A stretch of DNA of 36,948 nucleotides from a virus: positions 1 to 36,948 of IMG/VR virus record IMGVR_UViG_3300043410_000605; one strand, written 5' to 3'. A program made the position numbers and the translations under genes. Positions 1 through 6,397 of this stretch are shown piece by piece. Every line of letters begins with the position of its first letter. The stretch's first letter is position 1. The notes under the pieces were generated by a model. That model saw only the letters and a list, made by a program, of their open reading frames with translations, was not told where the DNA came from and searched no databases.

Positions 1-71
1 ACATCATTACCTCTACTCTTCAAATATTCCATCATCATCTTGGTTAAATCAGCCGCTGTTAGGTATGCCAT
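1..71 (-). CDS. VRR-NUC nuclease, N-terminal part only (duplicate end of contig)
   Basis: Reads leftward from ATG at 71 (MAYLTAADLTKMMMEYLK...) and runs off the window after about 23 codons. It is the same gene that is complete at 36545-36904, seen twice because of the terminal repeat. It is not a second gene and not a pseudogene. Confidence 0.9.
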   Translation of the reverse strand, partial: MAYLTAADLTKMMMEYLKSRGND

Positions 72-115
72 AATTTCAAAGTTACTATATATTTTAATAT
101 ATTATACTAAGCCCA
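1..115. repeat. Terminal direct repeat, left copy
   Basis: These 115 bases are identical to 36834-36948. The repeat begins inside a nuclease gene and cuts it, which is expected when an assembler writes the same bases at both ends of a circular contig. The alternative, a true physical terminal repeat, is less likely because phage termini rarely split a gene this way. The map can be read as a circle of about 36,833 bp. Confidence 0.95.
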
Positions 116-478
116 TCTGATTAGTTCGGTTGTTGGCATCTTAACATAACTCACTCCATCCTTTTTTTTAATGTCACCAACCTTATAATATCTCCTAGCT
201 TTAATCCTTAAAAACTCTGCTCTGATAAACACAATCCTATCTCTAAGGTCCAAGTTAAAAGCAAAGAACTCTACTTTGGCATCTGCAATCCCTGATGGCA
301 TTCCATCTCTTTCATACTCTAACAAAAAATAACCCTTTCGCAAAGCATCTGTATTATGAATAATTAATACTTTGGTATTTTTAGCAAATAGCCTTAACAC
401 CTGATAATAACCATCATTTGCTTTAGCTTGTTCTATTTCAAACTTAGTCTTTTTTCTATCTGTATAAAACTTACCCAT
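107..478 (-). CDS. Conserved-type hypothetical protein after dnaB
   Basis: A 123-residue protein of unknown function, last gene of this part of the early operon before the circle junction. I start it at the ATG at 478 (MGKFYTDRKK); an in-frame upstream start at 487 would be TTG and is less likely. The ATG overlaps the dnaB stop by 8 bases, so translation is probably coupled. The protein is rich in charged residues (FELEYERDG-like and RIKARRYYKVGDIKKKDG stretches), with no membrane segment and no motif I recognise. Its position suggests a role in DNA metabolism, but this is only inference from context. Confidence 0.75.
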   Translation of the reverse strand: MGKFYTDRKKTKFEIEQAKANDGYYQVLRLFAKNTKVLIIHNTDALRKGYFLLEYERDGMPSGIADAKVEFFAFNLDLRDRIVFIRAEFLRIKARRYYKVGDIKKKDGVSYVKMPTTELIRWA

Positions 479-1805
479 GATTCTCAAAAGTTACCGTTTC
501 ACCTATAAACCTAAGCGGTATGTTTTTAGTTTGTCCATGTCTATTCTTCTCTACCTTACAAATGACTAGATTCTCACAGCTATATTCTGTGCCACCTATA
601 TTTACAGGTTCAGTCATTTCGTAGTAAGATGGTCTCATAAGCATGATAACAATATCGGCATCTTGTTCTAAGCTACCAGACTCTCTAAGGTCAGATAACT
701 GAGGCATCTTGTCTGCTCTTTCTTCTACCCTTCTCGAAAGTTGCGATAAGGCGATAATAGGTACCTCTAACTCTTTAGCTAACGCTTTTAGGCTACGAGA
801 TATTGTGCTTACCTCTTGCTCTCTGTTTTGGTTTTGTTTGCCGTTAGCCGTCATGAGCTGTAAATAATCGATAAAAATGACTTTTATGCCATATTTCTGC
901 TTCATAACGGTAGCTTTAGCCCTAAGTTGTTGGATGCTAATACCGCCTGTATCGTCTATATAGATGGGTGATTGTAATATCTTGTCATCAGCCTTCATAA
1001 CTACTCCTTTTTCGTAATCATTCATATTATTCGTTCTAAGGCGTTTTAAGGGCACTTGAGACACGATTGACTCCATCCTCTCAATTAACTGTTCGGAGCT
1101 CATTTCGAGGCTAAAAATGGCCGTAGAAACGTTATTTAGGATTGCTAAGTGATATATACTTGAAAGCATCATGGCTGTCTTACCTGCACCTGGCCTTGCA
1201 GCCACTATAATCATGTCTGGTTTGCACCAACCTGCTATGGTATGATTCAGTTCGCTAAATCCAGTATTAAACCCTAATAACTCACCTTTTTGAGCCATGT
1301 CTCTTTTTTCTATGATGGCTAAAACTATCTGCTCAATAGTCTTTTCGTTAATATCCCCAAACTCTTGAATCTTTATTAGTTCACTATTTAGTGAACTTAT
1401 TAAATCAACTGATTCATTATCAACGTCTAAGAAACCATTTACTTGTTGCTTTAGTAGTAAATAGGCTTTACGCTTCTTAAACATCTCAACTACCATCTCA
1501 ATGTGCGTATTAAGGTGGTTAGTTCGTACAATGGCATCAGTAAGCTTAGATAGGTAATAAGCACCACCGACCTCTTGCAGTGACTTATCGTTCTGCATCT
1601 TTTGAGCAACCGTAGTGATGTCTATAGCTGTATTGCTATTATACATCTCTTGTAGTGTTTTAAAGATTTTTTGGTGTTTAAGGTCGTAAAATACCTCAGG
1701 TGTTAGCATACCAATCACCAATGGTATTACATTCTTATCTATTAATAATGAGCCAAGTATATTTTGCTCAAGTTCTATGTTTTTAGGTAGGATGACAGCT
1801 TCCAT
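471..1805 (-). CDS. dnaB: Replicative DNA helicase, DnaB family
   Basis: A 444-residue hexameric replicative helicase that unwinds DNA ahead of the fork using ATP. The N-terminal DnaB domain (about 5-105) contains the usual NILGSLLID and VGGAYYLSKL stretches. The RecA-like domain has Walker A ARPGAGKT (203-210), Walker B FIDYLQL (311-317) and the C-terminal signature SDLRESGSLEQDADI (371-385). Length and motif order match bacterial DnaB, so it is likely active. Its start overlaps the stop of the winged-helix gene upstream by one base (TAATG), which suggests paired production of helicase and a loader or organiser. No primase domain is present. Confidence 0.97.
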   Translation of the reverse strand: MEAVILPKNIELEQNILGSLLIDKNVIPLVIGMLTPEVFYDLKHQKIFKTLQEMYNSNTAIDITTVAQKMQNDKSLQEVGGAYYLSKLTDAIVRTNHLNTHIEMVVEMFKKRKAYLLLKQQVNGFLDVDNESVDLISSLNSELIKIQEFGDINEKTIEQIVLAIIEKRDMAQKGELLGFNTGFSELNHTIAGWCKPDMIIVAARPGAGKTAMMLSSIYHLAILNNVSTAIFSLEMSSEQLIERMESIVSQVPLKRLRTNNMNDYEKGVVMKADDKILQSPIYIDDTGGISIQQLRAKATVMKQKYGIKVIFIDYLQLMTANGKQNQNREQEVSTISRSLKALAKELEVPIIALSQLSRRVEERADKMPQLSDLRESGSLEQDADIVIMLMRPSYYEMTEPVNIGGTEYSCENLVICKVEKNRHGQTKNIPLRFIGETVTFENHG

Positions 1806-2419
1806 TATTTAAGGGTTATTTTAGGTTTTTCGTTAGTTATTGGTTGGAAGTTTTTAGAGTTCTTAACCCATGTAGCTATTCTTCGGTTTACATCAAAAAA
1901 CTTTTGAGCTTGGAATCTCATTTTACCTTTATCATCTTGTTCGGTCCAGTAATCAATAAAGTTTTGATATTCATTTCCAAGTTTATCTTTTACTTCATTA
2001 ACACGATTAACAAAGGCATCTCTACCATTATATATCTTATTAACTTTGTTATTATATTCTTTGTTATTATGTGCCAGTTTTTCGGCTGGGGGGTGGGTTA
2101 GATTTTCGGCTGGGGTAGTAGTATTTTCTGGCTGAGGTATTTCAATGTTAATAATCAACGACCTAAACTCTACTTCACCATTTTGTTTTAGCTTAACAAT
2201 TCTACCTAACAAACCTATTTCTTCAAGTTTTTTTAGATGGTCTTTTATAGTAGATTCTGAACAATCTAAACACTCACCTAGATACCGATTAGAAGCAAAA
2301 CAATAACCTCTCTCATTAGATAAATTAGAAATTAAAGCAATTAACAACTTTTGTTTGTCAGTTAGTTCTTTACTAAGTAAAACTTTCGCAGGTAATACTG
2401 CATACCAATTATGATTCAT
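1805..2419 (-). CDS. Winged-helix replication initiation / helicase-loading protein
   Basis: A 204-residue protein with a winged helix-turn-helix near residues 20-75 (TDKQKLLIALISNLSNERG, then SNRYLGECLDCSESTIKDHL). This is the form seen in phage replisome organisers. A polar linker rich in P, T, N and K (95-125) leads to a C-terminal helical part (FIDYWTEQDDKGKMRFQAQK...TWVKNSKNF) that resembles DnaT/DnaD-type tails. It probably binds the phage origin and recruits DnaB, the next gene. This role is inferred from fold, gene order and the one-base overlap with dnaB. The unusual hairpin pair at 2431-2508 lies directly before its start codon and may control it. Confidence 0.8.
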   Translation of the reverse strand: MNHNWYAVLPAKVLLSKELTDKQKLLIALISNLSNERGYCFASNRYLGECLDCSESTIKDHLKKLEEIGLLGRIVKLKQNGEVEFRSLIINIEIPQPENTTTPAENLTHPPAEKLAHNNKEYNNKVNKIYNGRDAFVNRVNEVKDKLGNEYQNFIDYWTEQDDKGKMRFQAQKFFDVNRRIATWVKNSKNFQPITNEKPKITLK

Positions 2420-2423
2420 AAAT

Positions 2424-2508
2424 AAAAAATGCCCTCAGATTTGCTGGTAGGACGAGTACCAACGCCTCTTTGGGCTAAAAAATTCTAAATGTCATCTCGT
2501 CCATGACA
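2424..2508 (-). promoter_or_regulatory. Two hairpins with complementary 7-base loops before the replication genes
   Basis: On the minus strand, hairpin 1 (2508-2490) has a 6-bp stem TGTCAT/ATGACA and loop GGACGAG. After a U-rich linker, hairpin 2 (2475-2431) has outer stem GCCC/GGGC, a short AGA/TCT stem and inner stem GTTGGTA/TACCAGC (one G-U) closing loop CTCGTCC. The loops are exact reverse complements, so a kissing interaction could form. Hairpin 2 is followed after one base by U6 (2429-2424), like an intrinsic terminator, and then by the ATG at 2419. It may be a conditional terminator or a translation switch. I know of no named RNA class that matches. Confidence 0.65.
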
Positions 2509-2516
2509 CTACAAAG

Positions 2517-2744
2517 TTAAGATTCTTTTTTAATCCTAAAAGCCACCACTCTATCCTTCGTTCCATCGTTAATCAAGAACTTCTTACGAGCTAATGGGTT
2601 TAAGCTATCTCTCAAGGCTTGAGCATTGATTTTAAACTTCCTAGCAGCCTTAGAAATTGAGTCAAAATACACCTCTTCTTTCGTATCTATATACACCATT
2701 CTTACAGGTATATTATTCTCCAATCCTTTTATCTCTTTTGCCAT
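2517..2744 (-). CDS. Small DNA-binding protein resembling a NUMOD-type module
   Basis: A 75-residue protein. The central part VYIDTKEEVYFDSISKAARKFKINAQALRDSL has the pattern of NUMOD1-like DNA-binding modules: a short strand with a bulky residue, then S-I/V-x-x-A-A-x-x-F, then a helix-turn-helix-like segment. Such modules are usually attached to homing endonucleases, and a GIY-YIG enzyme with a similar tail lies about 0.8 kb upstream (3515-3940). Here the module stands alone. It could be a degraded endonuclease remnant or a small regulator. It overlaps the end of the 40-residue membrane ORF before it by 16 bases. Confidence 0.7.
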   Translation of the reverse strand: MAKEIKGLENNIPVRMVYIDTKEEVYFDSISKAARKFKINAQALRDSLNPLARKKFLINDGTKDRVVAFRIKKES

Positions 2745-2851
2745 CTTAATTTTAGTCGTTTTAATTCAAAGTAAAAATTAGCAGTTACAAATAGCACACA
2801 CGCTAAAGGAACGCTGATAAAGAAAAATTTAAGAAATTCTAATACTTTCAT
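2729..2851 (-). CDS. Small single-span membrane protein (40 aa)
   Basis: A short ORF beginning MKVLEFLKFFFISVPLACVL. Residues about 6-24 form one hydrophobic membrane helix, followed by a basic tail (ELKRLKLRWQKR), so the C terminus is expected in the cytoplasm. The start sits in one of three near-identical gene-junction sequences (2849-2871), which supports real translation. Function unknown. Confidence 0.55.
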   Translation of the reverse strand: MKVLEFLKFFFISVPLACVLFVTANFYFELKRLKLRWQKR

Positions 2852-2854
2852 AGG

Positions 2855-3034
2855 TTATTTGTTTTTAATTATTTCATTAACCCATTCTACACCTTCTCTA
2901 CCATCAAATGAATTATGAACTACTAATATTTCTGAATCTGGTTCAATTATTATATTTGGTTCACATTCACAAGTGTTACCTGTATCTGAAGTGTCATGTT
3001 CTTTAATATCGTCTAATGGATAAACGTGTATCAT
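2855..3034 (-). CDS. Small acidic hypothetical protein (59 aa)
   Basis: Reads MIHVYPLDDIKEHDTSDTGN and ends with SFDGREGVEWVNEIIKNK. It has a Cys pair (TCECEP, residues 21-26) and a conserved-looking HNSFDGREG segment. I recall similar small proteins from other Bacteroidota phages but no assigned function. The ATG overlaps the TGA of the upstream gene (ATGA), and the leader before it is one of the three junction repeats. It is too short for common ORF length cut-offs but has normal codon use. Confidence 0.7.
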   Translation of the reverse strand: MIHVYPLDDIKEHDTSDTGNTCECEPNIIIEPDSEILVVHNSFDGREGVEWVNEIIKNK

Positions 3035-3294
3035 AGGTTATTTGTTTTGGTTAAGTATTTTCTTATCATTTTAAATATTAAATCTCTATCTTCAATCAAA
3101 CGAGGCTCTGCACCAAGTGTAATGCCATACCAACCTATATTAAATCCGTGATTAGCATTAACAAAATCTTCTTTTTTAACTCTATTGCCATTGACAGAAT
3201 CTAAATATATCCAAGGAACATTACCAACAAGTTGTAATTCTATACCTATTTTTTTCATTCTTTTAATAAATATATTTATTTCATTGTCTTTCAT
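3031..3294 (-). CDS. Hypothetical protein (87 aa)
   Basis: An 87-residue protein, MKDNEINIFIKRMKKIGIEL followed by VGNVPWIYLDSVNGNRV and NHGFNIGWYG. The pattern of short strands around VPWIYLD and an NHGF loop looks like a small alpha/beta protein found in early regions of Bacteroidota phages. The C terminus (LIFKMIRKYL) is helical. No catalytic motif recognised. It overlaps the next gene by 4 bases (ATGA) and is preceded by a junction repeat, so it belongs to a tightly packed cassette. Confidence 0.75.
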   Translation of the reverse strand: MKDNEINIFIKRMKKIGIELQLVGNVPWIYLDSVNGNRVKKEDFVNANHGFNIGWYGITLGAEPRLIEDRDLIFKMIRKYLTKTNNL

Positions 3295-3297
3295 ATG

Positions 3298-3522
3298 TTA
3301 TTTGTTTTGGTTATAATTCATATTGTAATATAAATCTCCGCTTGTTAGCTTTTTATTTACTTCCATAGCTTCATCCATATCACAAGCCTCATATCCATTT
3401 TCATAAGCATCTATTATCTGCTCTTTTTCTTTTTCAAGGTATTTTTCCCAATGAATCGTTACCCCCATAGTTTTAAGATGTTCAACATTTTCCATTAATT
3501 CTTGCATTGCACTTTTACTCAT
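3298..3522 (-). CDS. Hypothetical protein (74 aa)
   Basis: A mainly helical, charged protein: MSKSAMQELMENVEHLKTMG, then IHWEKYLEKEKEQIIDAYENGY. The acidic tail ends in NMNYNQNK, where the last codons fall in a gene-junction repeat. The start overlaps the stop of the GIY-YIG gene by 8 bases. No known domain is visible and the function is unknown. Confidence 0.7.
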   Translation of the reverse strand: MSKSAMQELMENVEHLKTMGVTIHWEKYLEKEKEQIIDAYENGYEACDMDEAMEVNKKLTSGDLYYNMNYNQNK

Positions 3523-3940
3523 AATATTTAAATTTTAGTTTTTTAAATGTTTTGTGTTGTAAATGTCCTTTTAAATGTTTTGTTAAGTTTCCAGACTTTG
3601 CATTAAAATACCTTTCGCATTCTCTTACACTATTAAATATCATACCATTATCAATACATTGTATTTTCTTTTGTTTATAACTACTTGGCTTATCTTTTAA
3701 GCATTTATCTGATTGTATTTTCCTCCAATTATTACCATATATGTAACCTAAATAAGCATTTGTTATTTGATATTCTTCTTCAAATCTTAATGCTTCTTCT
3801 TTAGATTCAAATTCAGCAATAACCTTTGCATTAGTTATATCCCTATTGGATATATTTTTATGCTCCCATAATCTTTTACTTAAATCTCTTTTTGTTACAC
3901 CACAATACTTTTCGTTTGGTAATACATATACTTTATACAT
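3515..3940 (-). CDS. GIY-YIG family endonuclease with C-terminal DNA-binding module
   Basis: A 141-residue protein. The GIY-YIG core is at residues 3-60: YKVYVL (variant of the GIY strand), YCGVT (YIG strand), the Arg in KRLWEHK (R23) and the metal-binding Glu in FEEEY (about 55). The C-terminal part (92-140; KIQCIDNGMIFNSVRECERYF...NLTKHLKGH) looks like a NUMOD/IENR-type DNA-binding module. This layout fits a free-standing homing endonuclease, a selfish gene that cuts competing genomes. Two very short coupled ORFs and a -7 promoter box lie just upstream. I see no intron or intein in the window. Confidence 0.85.
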   Translation of the reverse strand: MYKVYVLPNEKYCGVTKRDLSKRLWEHKNISNRDITNAKVIAEFESKEEALRFEEEYQITNAYLGYIYGNNWRKIQSDKCLKDKPSSYKQKKIQCIDNGMIFNSVRECERYFNAKSGNLTKHLKGHLQHKTFKKLKFKYYE

Positions 3941-3943
3941 AGT

Positions 3944-4068
3944 TTATATTTTTACAAATATACTAAATATTCCGACCTGCATTGCTGTTTTCATAATTTA
4001 AAGTTTAAGCCCCCTAGTTTAGACATAACTAACACCCCTGTTTTGTAAATGATTAAATTTTGGGGGCT
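3944..4068 (-). promoter_or_regulatory. Leader with long-range stem and two tiny coupled ORFs before the GIY-YIG gene
   Basis: AGCCCCC/GGGGGCT (4068-4062 with 4014-4008) can form a 7-bp stem across a 47-base loop. Within this leader, an 11-codon ORF (4026-3991, MSKLGGLNFKL) ends in ATGA, overlapping a 16-codon ORF (3994-3944, MKTAMQVGIFSIFVKI) that ends three bases before the GIY-YIG ATG. One arm of the stem lies inside the first ORF, so a translating ribosome would open it. This is compatible with leader-peptide control but is unproven. Confidence 0.4.
3955..3962 (-). promoter_or_regulatory. Bacteroidota -7 box TATATTTG
   Basis: TATATTTG on the minus strand fits TAnnTTTG and is followed by TAAAAATATAAACT and then the GIY-YIG ATG at 3940. 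The same extended block (TAnnTTTGTAAAAATA) is found before several late genes. No TTTG at the -33 position is seen, so strength is uncertain. Confidence 0.45.
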
Positions 4069-4074
4069 ATGAGT

Positions 4075-4539
4075 TTATTTCTTCAAAGAAATTTTAAATG
4101 TTGTTGTAGAATATTTAGGTGCAGGATAAATCATCTCACCAGTCTCAGGGTCTACTAATGGCTCTTTAATAGCCTTAAGTAAGGCTTCTCTTTCTTTAAG
4201 CTTGTACTTTACAGCCTCAACTTCTTGGTTAAGCTTCTGCCATGTGTAATCACCATCATAAGCATACTTAACACCTGATTCCATCTTAGATAATTCAGCT
4301 CCTAAGACGTCTGCTTTACCTTGAGGATACTTATCAAGCTCAGTAATTACATCTTCTTTTAATTCGGCTCTAATGCCATCTAAAAGCTGTTGTAAAGCTT
4401 CTGACTTAACTAGCATCTCTAAAGGTGATTCACCAGATTCTCTGAAGTGAGCAACAATAGTTTGCTTTAATAATTCAATATTAAATTTGTTCGGTTCTAT
4501 AGAACTTAATTCTATTTTTGGTAATAATTCTAAACTCAT
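4075..4539 (-). CDS. Hypothetical coiled-coil protein next to recombination gene
   Basis: A 154-residue, strongly helical protein. Residues about 45-120 are charged and heptad-like (ELKEDVITELDKYPQGKADV, then KLNQEVEAVKYKLKEREALL), followed by a beta-rich tail with EPLVDPETGEMIYPAPKYST. Similar proteins often sit beside single-strand annealing or exonuclease genes in phages. It could be a recombination accessory or a nuclease inhibitor, in the way Gam-like proteins act, but no specific motif proves this. It lies 4 bases downstream of the annealing-protein gene, so the two are surely co-translated. Confidence 0.75.
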   Translation of the reverse strand: MSLELLPKIELSSIEPNKFNIELLKQTIVAHFRESGESPLEMLVKSEALQQLLDGIRAELKEDVITELDKYPQGKADVLGAELSKMESGVKYAYDGDYTWQKLNQEVEAVKYKLKEREALLKAIKEPLVDPETGEMIYPAPKYSTTTFKISLKK

Positions 4540-4543
4540 AGGT

Positions 4544-5215
4544 TTATTTTTTAGTTAGGTTATCTTTTTTAGCTTTTAATACAGTCATTAATGTTTCATT
4601 ACTATCAAATAACTGCTTGTGTGTAAAATACAAATCAGTTAATTGTTTGATTTTGGTACATTTTGCAATTTCAAACATCAATTTATCCTTATCAACCTCC
4701 TCTTCTTCAACAATCTCAGCTACCACCTCTACTACTGGCTTAGCGGGTTTTTTAGGCTCTTCTACAGCAAAGTCCATCTCCTCTGCAGGTGTTGCTTCAA
4801 AACCAGCAGCCTTCATTAACCACGCCAAGAGATTACGATATGCCTTACCGATTGCTCTAGTTTGTGCCATAGATAAGATAGCATACTCGTCAAAGTACCT
4901 TTTAGTTTTTTCGGCATTGGAACATAGGGCAATACCAGTAGCAACAACATTGCCAGTATTAATATTACGGACTTCACAAGTAGCCATGTATTTAATAGTA
5001 GTCTCATTTGATAAGTCTTGAGTATTAGTAATAATTGGCATCAATCCTAGAGAAGCACCAGCAAATTGCCATCCTTCTACGTTTACGAATTGCTTACCTT
5101 GAATGTTTGAGCTCAAACCTTTTTCCTTAATTAGTTTACTAAGCTCATTAGAAAGTTGTAACATTGAGTCTTTATTGATTAACTCATAGCTAGGATTAGT
5201 TTTTTGTAATTCCAT
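4544..5215 (-). CDS. Probable single-strand DNA annealing / recombination protein (ERF-like)
   Basis: A 223-residue protein. The first 145 residues hold the recognisable part: VNVEGWQFAGASLGLMPII, YMATCEVRNINTGNVV, SNAEKTKRYFDEYAILSMAQ and TRAIGKAYRNLLAWLMKAAG. The SMAQTRAIGKA(Y/F)R helix is typical of the ERF/Rad52-like annealing proteins of phages. An acidic, proline-rich linker (145-180) leads to a small helical tail. It probably pairs homologous single strands during phage recombination and replication. The family assignment rests on motif memory, not on a search. Confidence 0.75.
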   Translation of the reverse strand: MELQKTNPSYELINKDSMLQLSNELSKLIKEKGLSSNIQGKQFVNVEGWQFAGASLGLMPIITNTQDLSNETTIKYMATCEVRNINTGNVVATGIALCSNAEKTKRYFDEYAILSMAQTRAIGKAYRNLLAWLMKAAGFEATPAEEMDFAVEEPKKPAKPVVEVVAEIVEEEEVDKDKLMFEIAKCTKIKQLTDLYFTHKQLFDSNETLMTVLKAKKDNLTKK

Positions 5216-5390
5216 TGTTAATTGTGTTTTGTGTAAAGAAATAAGCTTCTCTTGTTGGGTATTGTTCCCAAACCTTAATCAATGATTGAATAAGCTCAAA
5301 TGAAGCTTGTGAGTAGTTAATCTCATGCAAAATTTTTGCTACAAGAAGTTTTTTGTCATTGTCTGACCATGTGTGGAAATTAGAAAGCAT
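5196..5390 (-). CDS. Hypothetical protein (64 aa)
   Basis: A small helical protein starting MLSNFHTWSDNDKKLLVAKI. It has two amphipathic helices and a short polar tail, with no recognisable motif. It overlaps the annealing-protein gene start by 20 bases and the end of the DnaA-like gene by 11 bases, a packing that supports it as a real gene in this operon. Its role may be linked to recombination or replication initiation, but only by position. Confidence 0.65.
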   Translation of the reverse strand: MLSNFHTWSDNDKKLLVAKILHEINYSQASFELIQSLIKVWEQYPTREAYFFTQNTINNGITKN

Positions 5391-5763
5391 AAAGTGATTT
5401 TTTGATTTTTGGTTTTGTTTTATATAATTTCATTAAGAAAATAATCTCATCGAATTTTTCCTTGTAGGTCTCATTCTGCTCATAATCGTTTCTGTGCATT
5501 TTTAGTCCATGTAATACTGTACTATGGTCTCTGTTAAAATAGTGGCCTATAGATACAGATGTCATTCCTAATTGATGTAACATGATAAAGTAGCACATAT
5601 TACGAGCCTGAACATAAACTCTATTACGGTCTGGTCTTGTTAACTTATGTGGGTTGATGTTTAGTTCATTCGCCACGAAGTCAACTATAGACCTCTTATC
5701 GGTAGCTTTTACGGTTGGTAAGCCTGGCACCACATAATAAGATAACTTATCCTTCATAGTCAT
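5380..5763 (-). CDS. Stand-alone DnaA domain IV-like DNA-binding protein
   Basis: A 127-residue protein carrying the DnaA C-terminal signature: RNMCYFIMLHQLGMTSVSIG (54-73) followed by HYFNRDHSTVLHGL (74-87). In DnaA this helix-turn-helix domain reads the DnaA box; the RDHSTV core is intact. The AAA+ ATPase part of DnaA is absent, so this is not a shortened host dnaA by simple deletion but a family known from phages. It may mark the phage origin, recruit or block host DnaA, or regulate early transcription. The start could be codon 1 or the ATG at codon 3 (5757). Confidence 0.85.
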   Translation of the reverse strand: MTMKDKLSYYVVPGLPTVKATDKRSIVDFVANELNINPHKLTRPDRNRVYVQARNMCYFIMLHQLGMTSVSIGHYFNRDHSTVLHGLKMHRNDYEQNETYKEKFDEIIFLMKLYKTKPKIKKSLYAF

Positions 5764-5944
5764 AAATTTGGTCTCTCAATGTCTTTAACTTCGCTTCGTA
5801 GTATGTTTCAATAATATCTATAATAAATTGGTCTGCTCTCGCTAGTCCTGAGTTTATTCTATACGGAGTTAGCCCAGTCTTCTCACAGATTTTCTTTAAA
5901 TCTCCGTATTGTAATAGTTGTTTGTAATCCTTAATCTCAATCAT
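5747..5944 (-). CDS. Hypothetical helical protein (65 aa)
   Basis: Sequence begins MIEIKDYKQLLQYGDLKKIC. Residues about 15-45 (LKKICEKTGLTPYRINSGLA) have the spacing of a helix-turn-helix, so it could be a small DNA-binding protein. It overlaps the DnaA-like gene by 17 bases. Identity beyond this is unknown. Confidence 0.65.
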   Translation of the reverse strand: MIEIKDYKQLLQYGDLKKICEKTGLTPYRINSGLARADQFIIDIIETYYEAKLKTLRDQIYDYEG

Positions 5945-6177
5945 TGTAATGTTTGTTTGTAATGTTTATAATGTCTGTCAATCGCTCTCATGCATCCCTC
6001 GATACTTCCATAAAAATGTGTCCTCCAATAATAAAACTTGTTTAGGGGTTTTTTGGAGTTCCAGCTAATCAGCATCTTTCTGTAGGTGTACTGCTTCTGC
6101 ATTGTACCCCCTGGCCCAATGGAGGTGTAATATTCTTTGAGGCCTTTTTGTCTTAATGATGGGTTAATAAATTCCAT
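5941..6177 (-). CDS. Hypothetical basic protein (78 aa)
   Basis: Starts MEFINPSLRQKGLKEYYTSI and is rich in aromatic and basic residues (KQYTYRKMLISWNSKKPLNK, FYYWRTHFYGS). Such a composition suggests nucleic-acid contact, but no domain is recognised. Its stop overlaps the next start by 4 bases, and it follows the 66-residue gene by only 2 bases. Confidence 0.65.
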   Translation of the reverse strand: MEFINPSLRQKGLKEYYTSIGPGGTMQKQYTYRKMLISWNSKKPLNKFYYWRTHFYGSIEGCMRAIDRHYKHYKQTLQ

Positions 6178-6179
6178 GT

Positions 6180-6380
6180 TTATTCGGTTGGTGAGTAAAT
6201 AGTTTCAATAGTTTCATATTTTTCTAATTGTTCTTTGTTTGTTGCTTTGATGAATAATTCATAGGCTTTGTCTTTGTCTCTATTAAAAGTCTGGCTTAAA
6301 AAATAGCCATCTTCTCTAGTGAAGTAAAACTCTTCGCCTGTTACTAAATCAGTTTTGCATACAAATTCATACTTTTTCAT
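6180..6380 (-). CDS. Hypothetical protein (66 aa)
   Basis: Begins MKKYEFVCKTDLVTGEEFYF and continues TREDGYFLSQTFNRDKDKAY. The N-terminal strands and turn (TDLVTGEEFYFTREDG) suggest a small beta-hairpin protein; the rest is helical and acidic. No function can be assigned. It has an A-rich leader (ACCCCAAAAACCTTAATT) typical of starts in this genome. Confidence 0.65.
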   Translation of the reverse strand: MKKYEFVCKTDLVTGEEFYFTREDGYFLSQTFNRDKDKAYELFIKATNKEQLEKYETIETIYSPTE

Positions 6381-6397
6381 AATTAAGGTTTTTGGGG

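Larger units (their letters stand above)
2849..3313 (-). repeat. Three near-identical gene-junction repeats
   Basis: Copies lie at 2849-2871, 3032-3053 and 3292-3313. On the plus strand they read CAT, then AGGTTATTTGTTTT or ATGTTATTTGTTTT, then GGTTA or TAATTA. On the coding strand this is an AACCAAAACAAATAAC-type leader directly before an ATG. The block is read in different frames by the upstream genes (ending ...NQNK or ...TNNL), so the conserved thing is the DNA or mRNA, not the protein ends. It is probably a translation-start element and could also serve as homology for gene-cassette exchange. Confidence 0.7.

Noticed and set aside
479-487. Extended start of the 107-478 gene at 487
   Set aside because: The codon is TTG, while an ATG lies three codons later in the usual overlap with the dnaB stop.
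4617-5021. A 134-codon plus-strand ORF
   Set aside because: It is antisense to the annealing-protein gene, which has clear family motifs and fits the operon.
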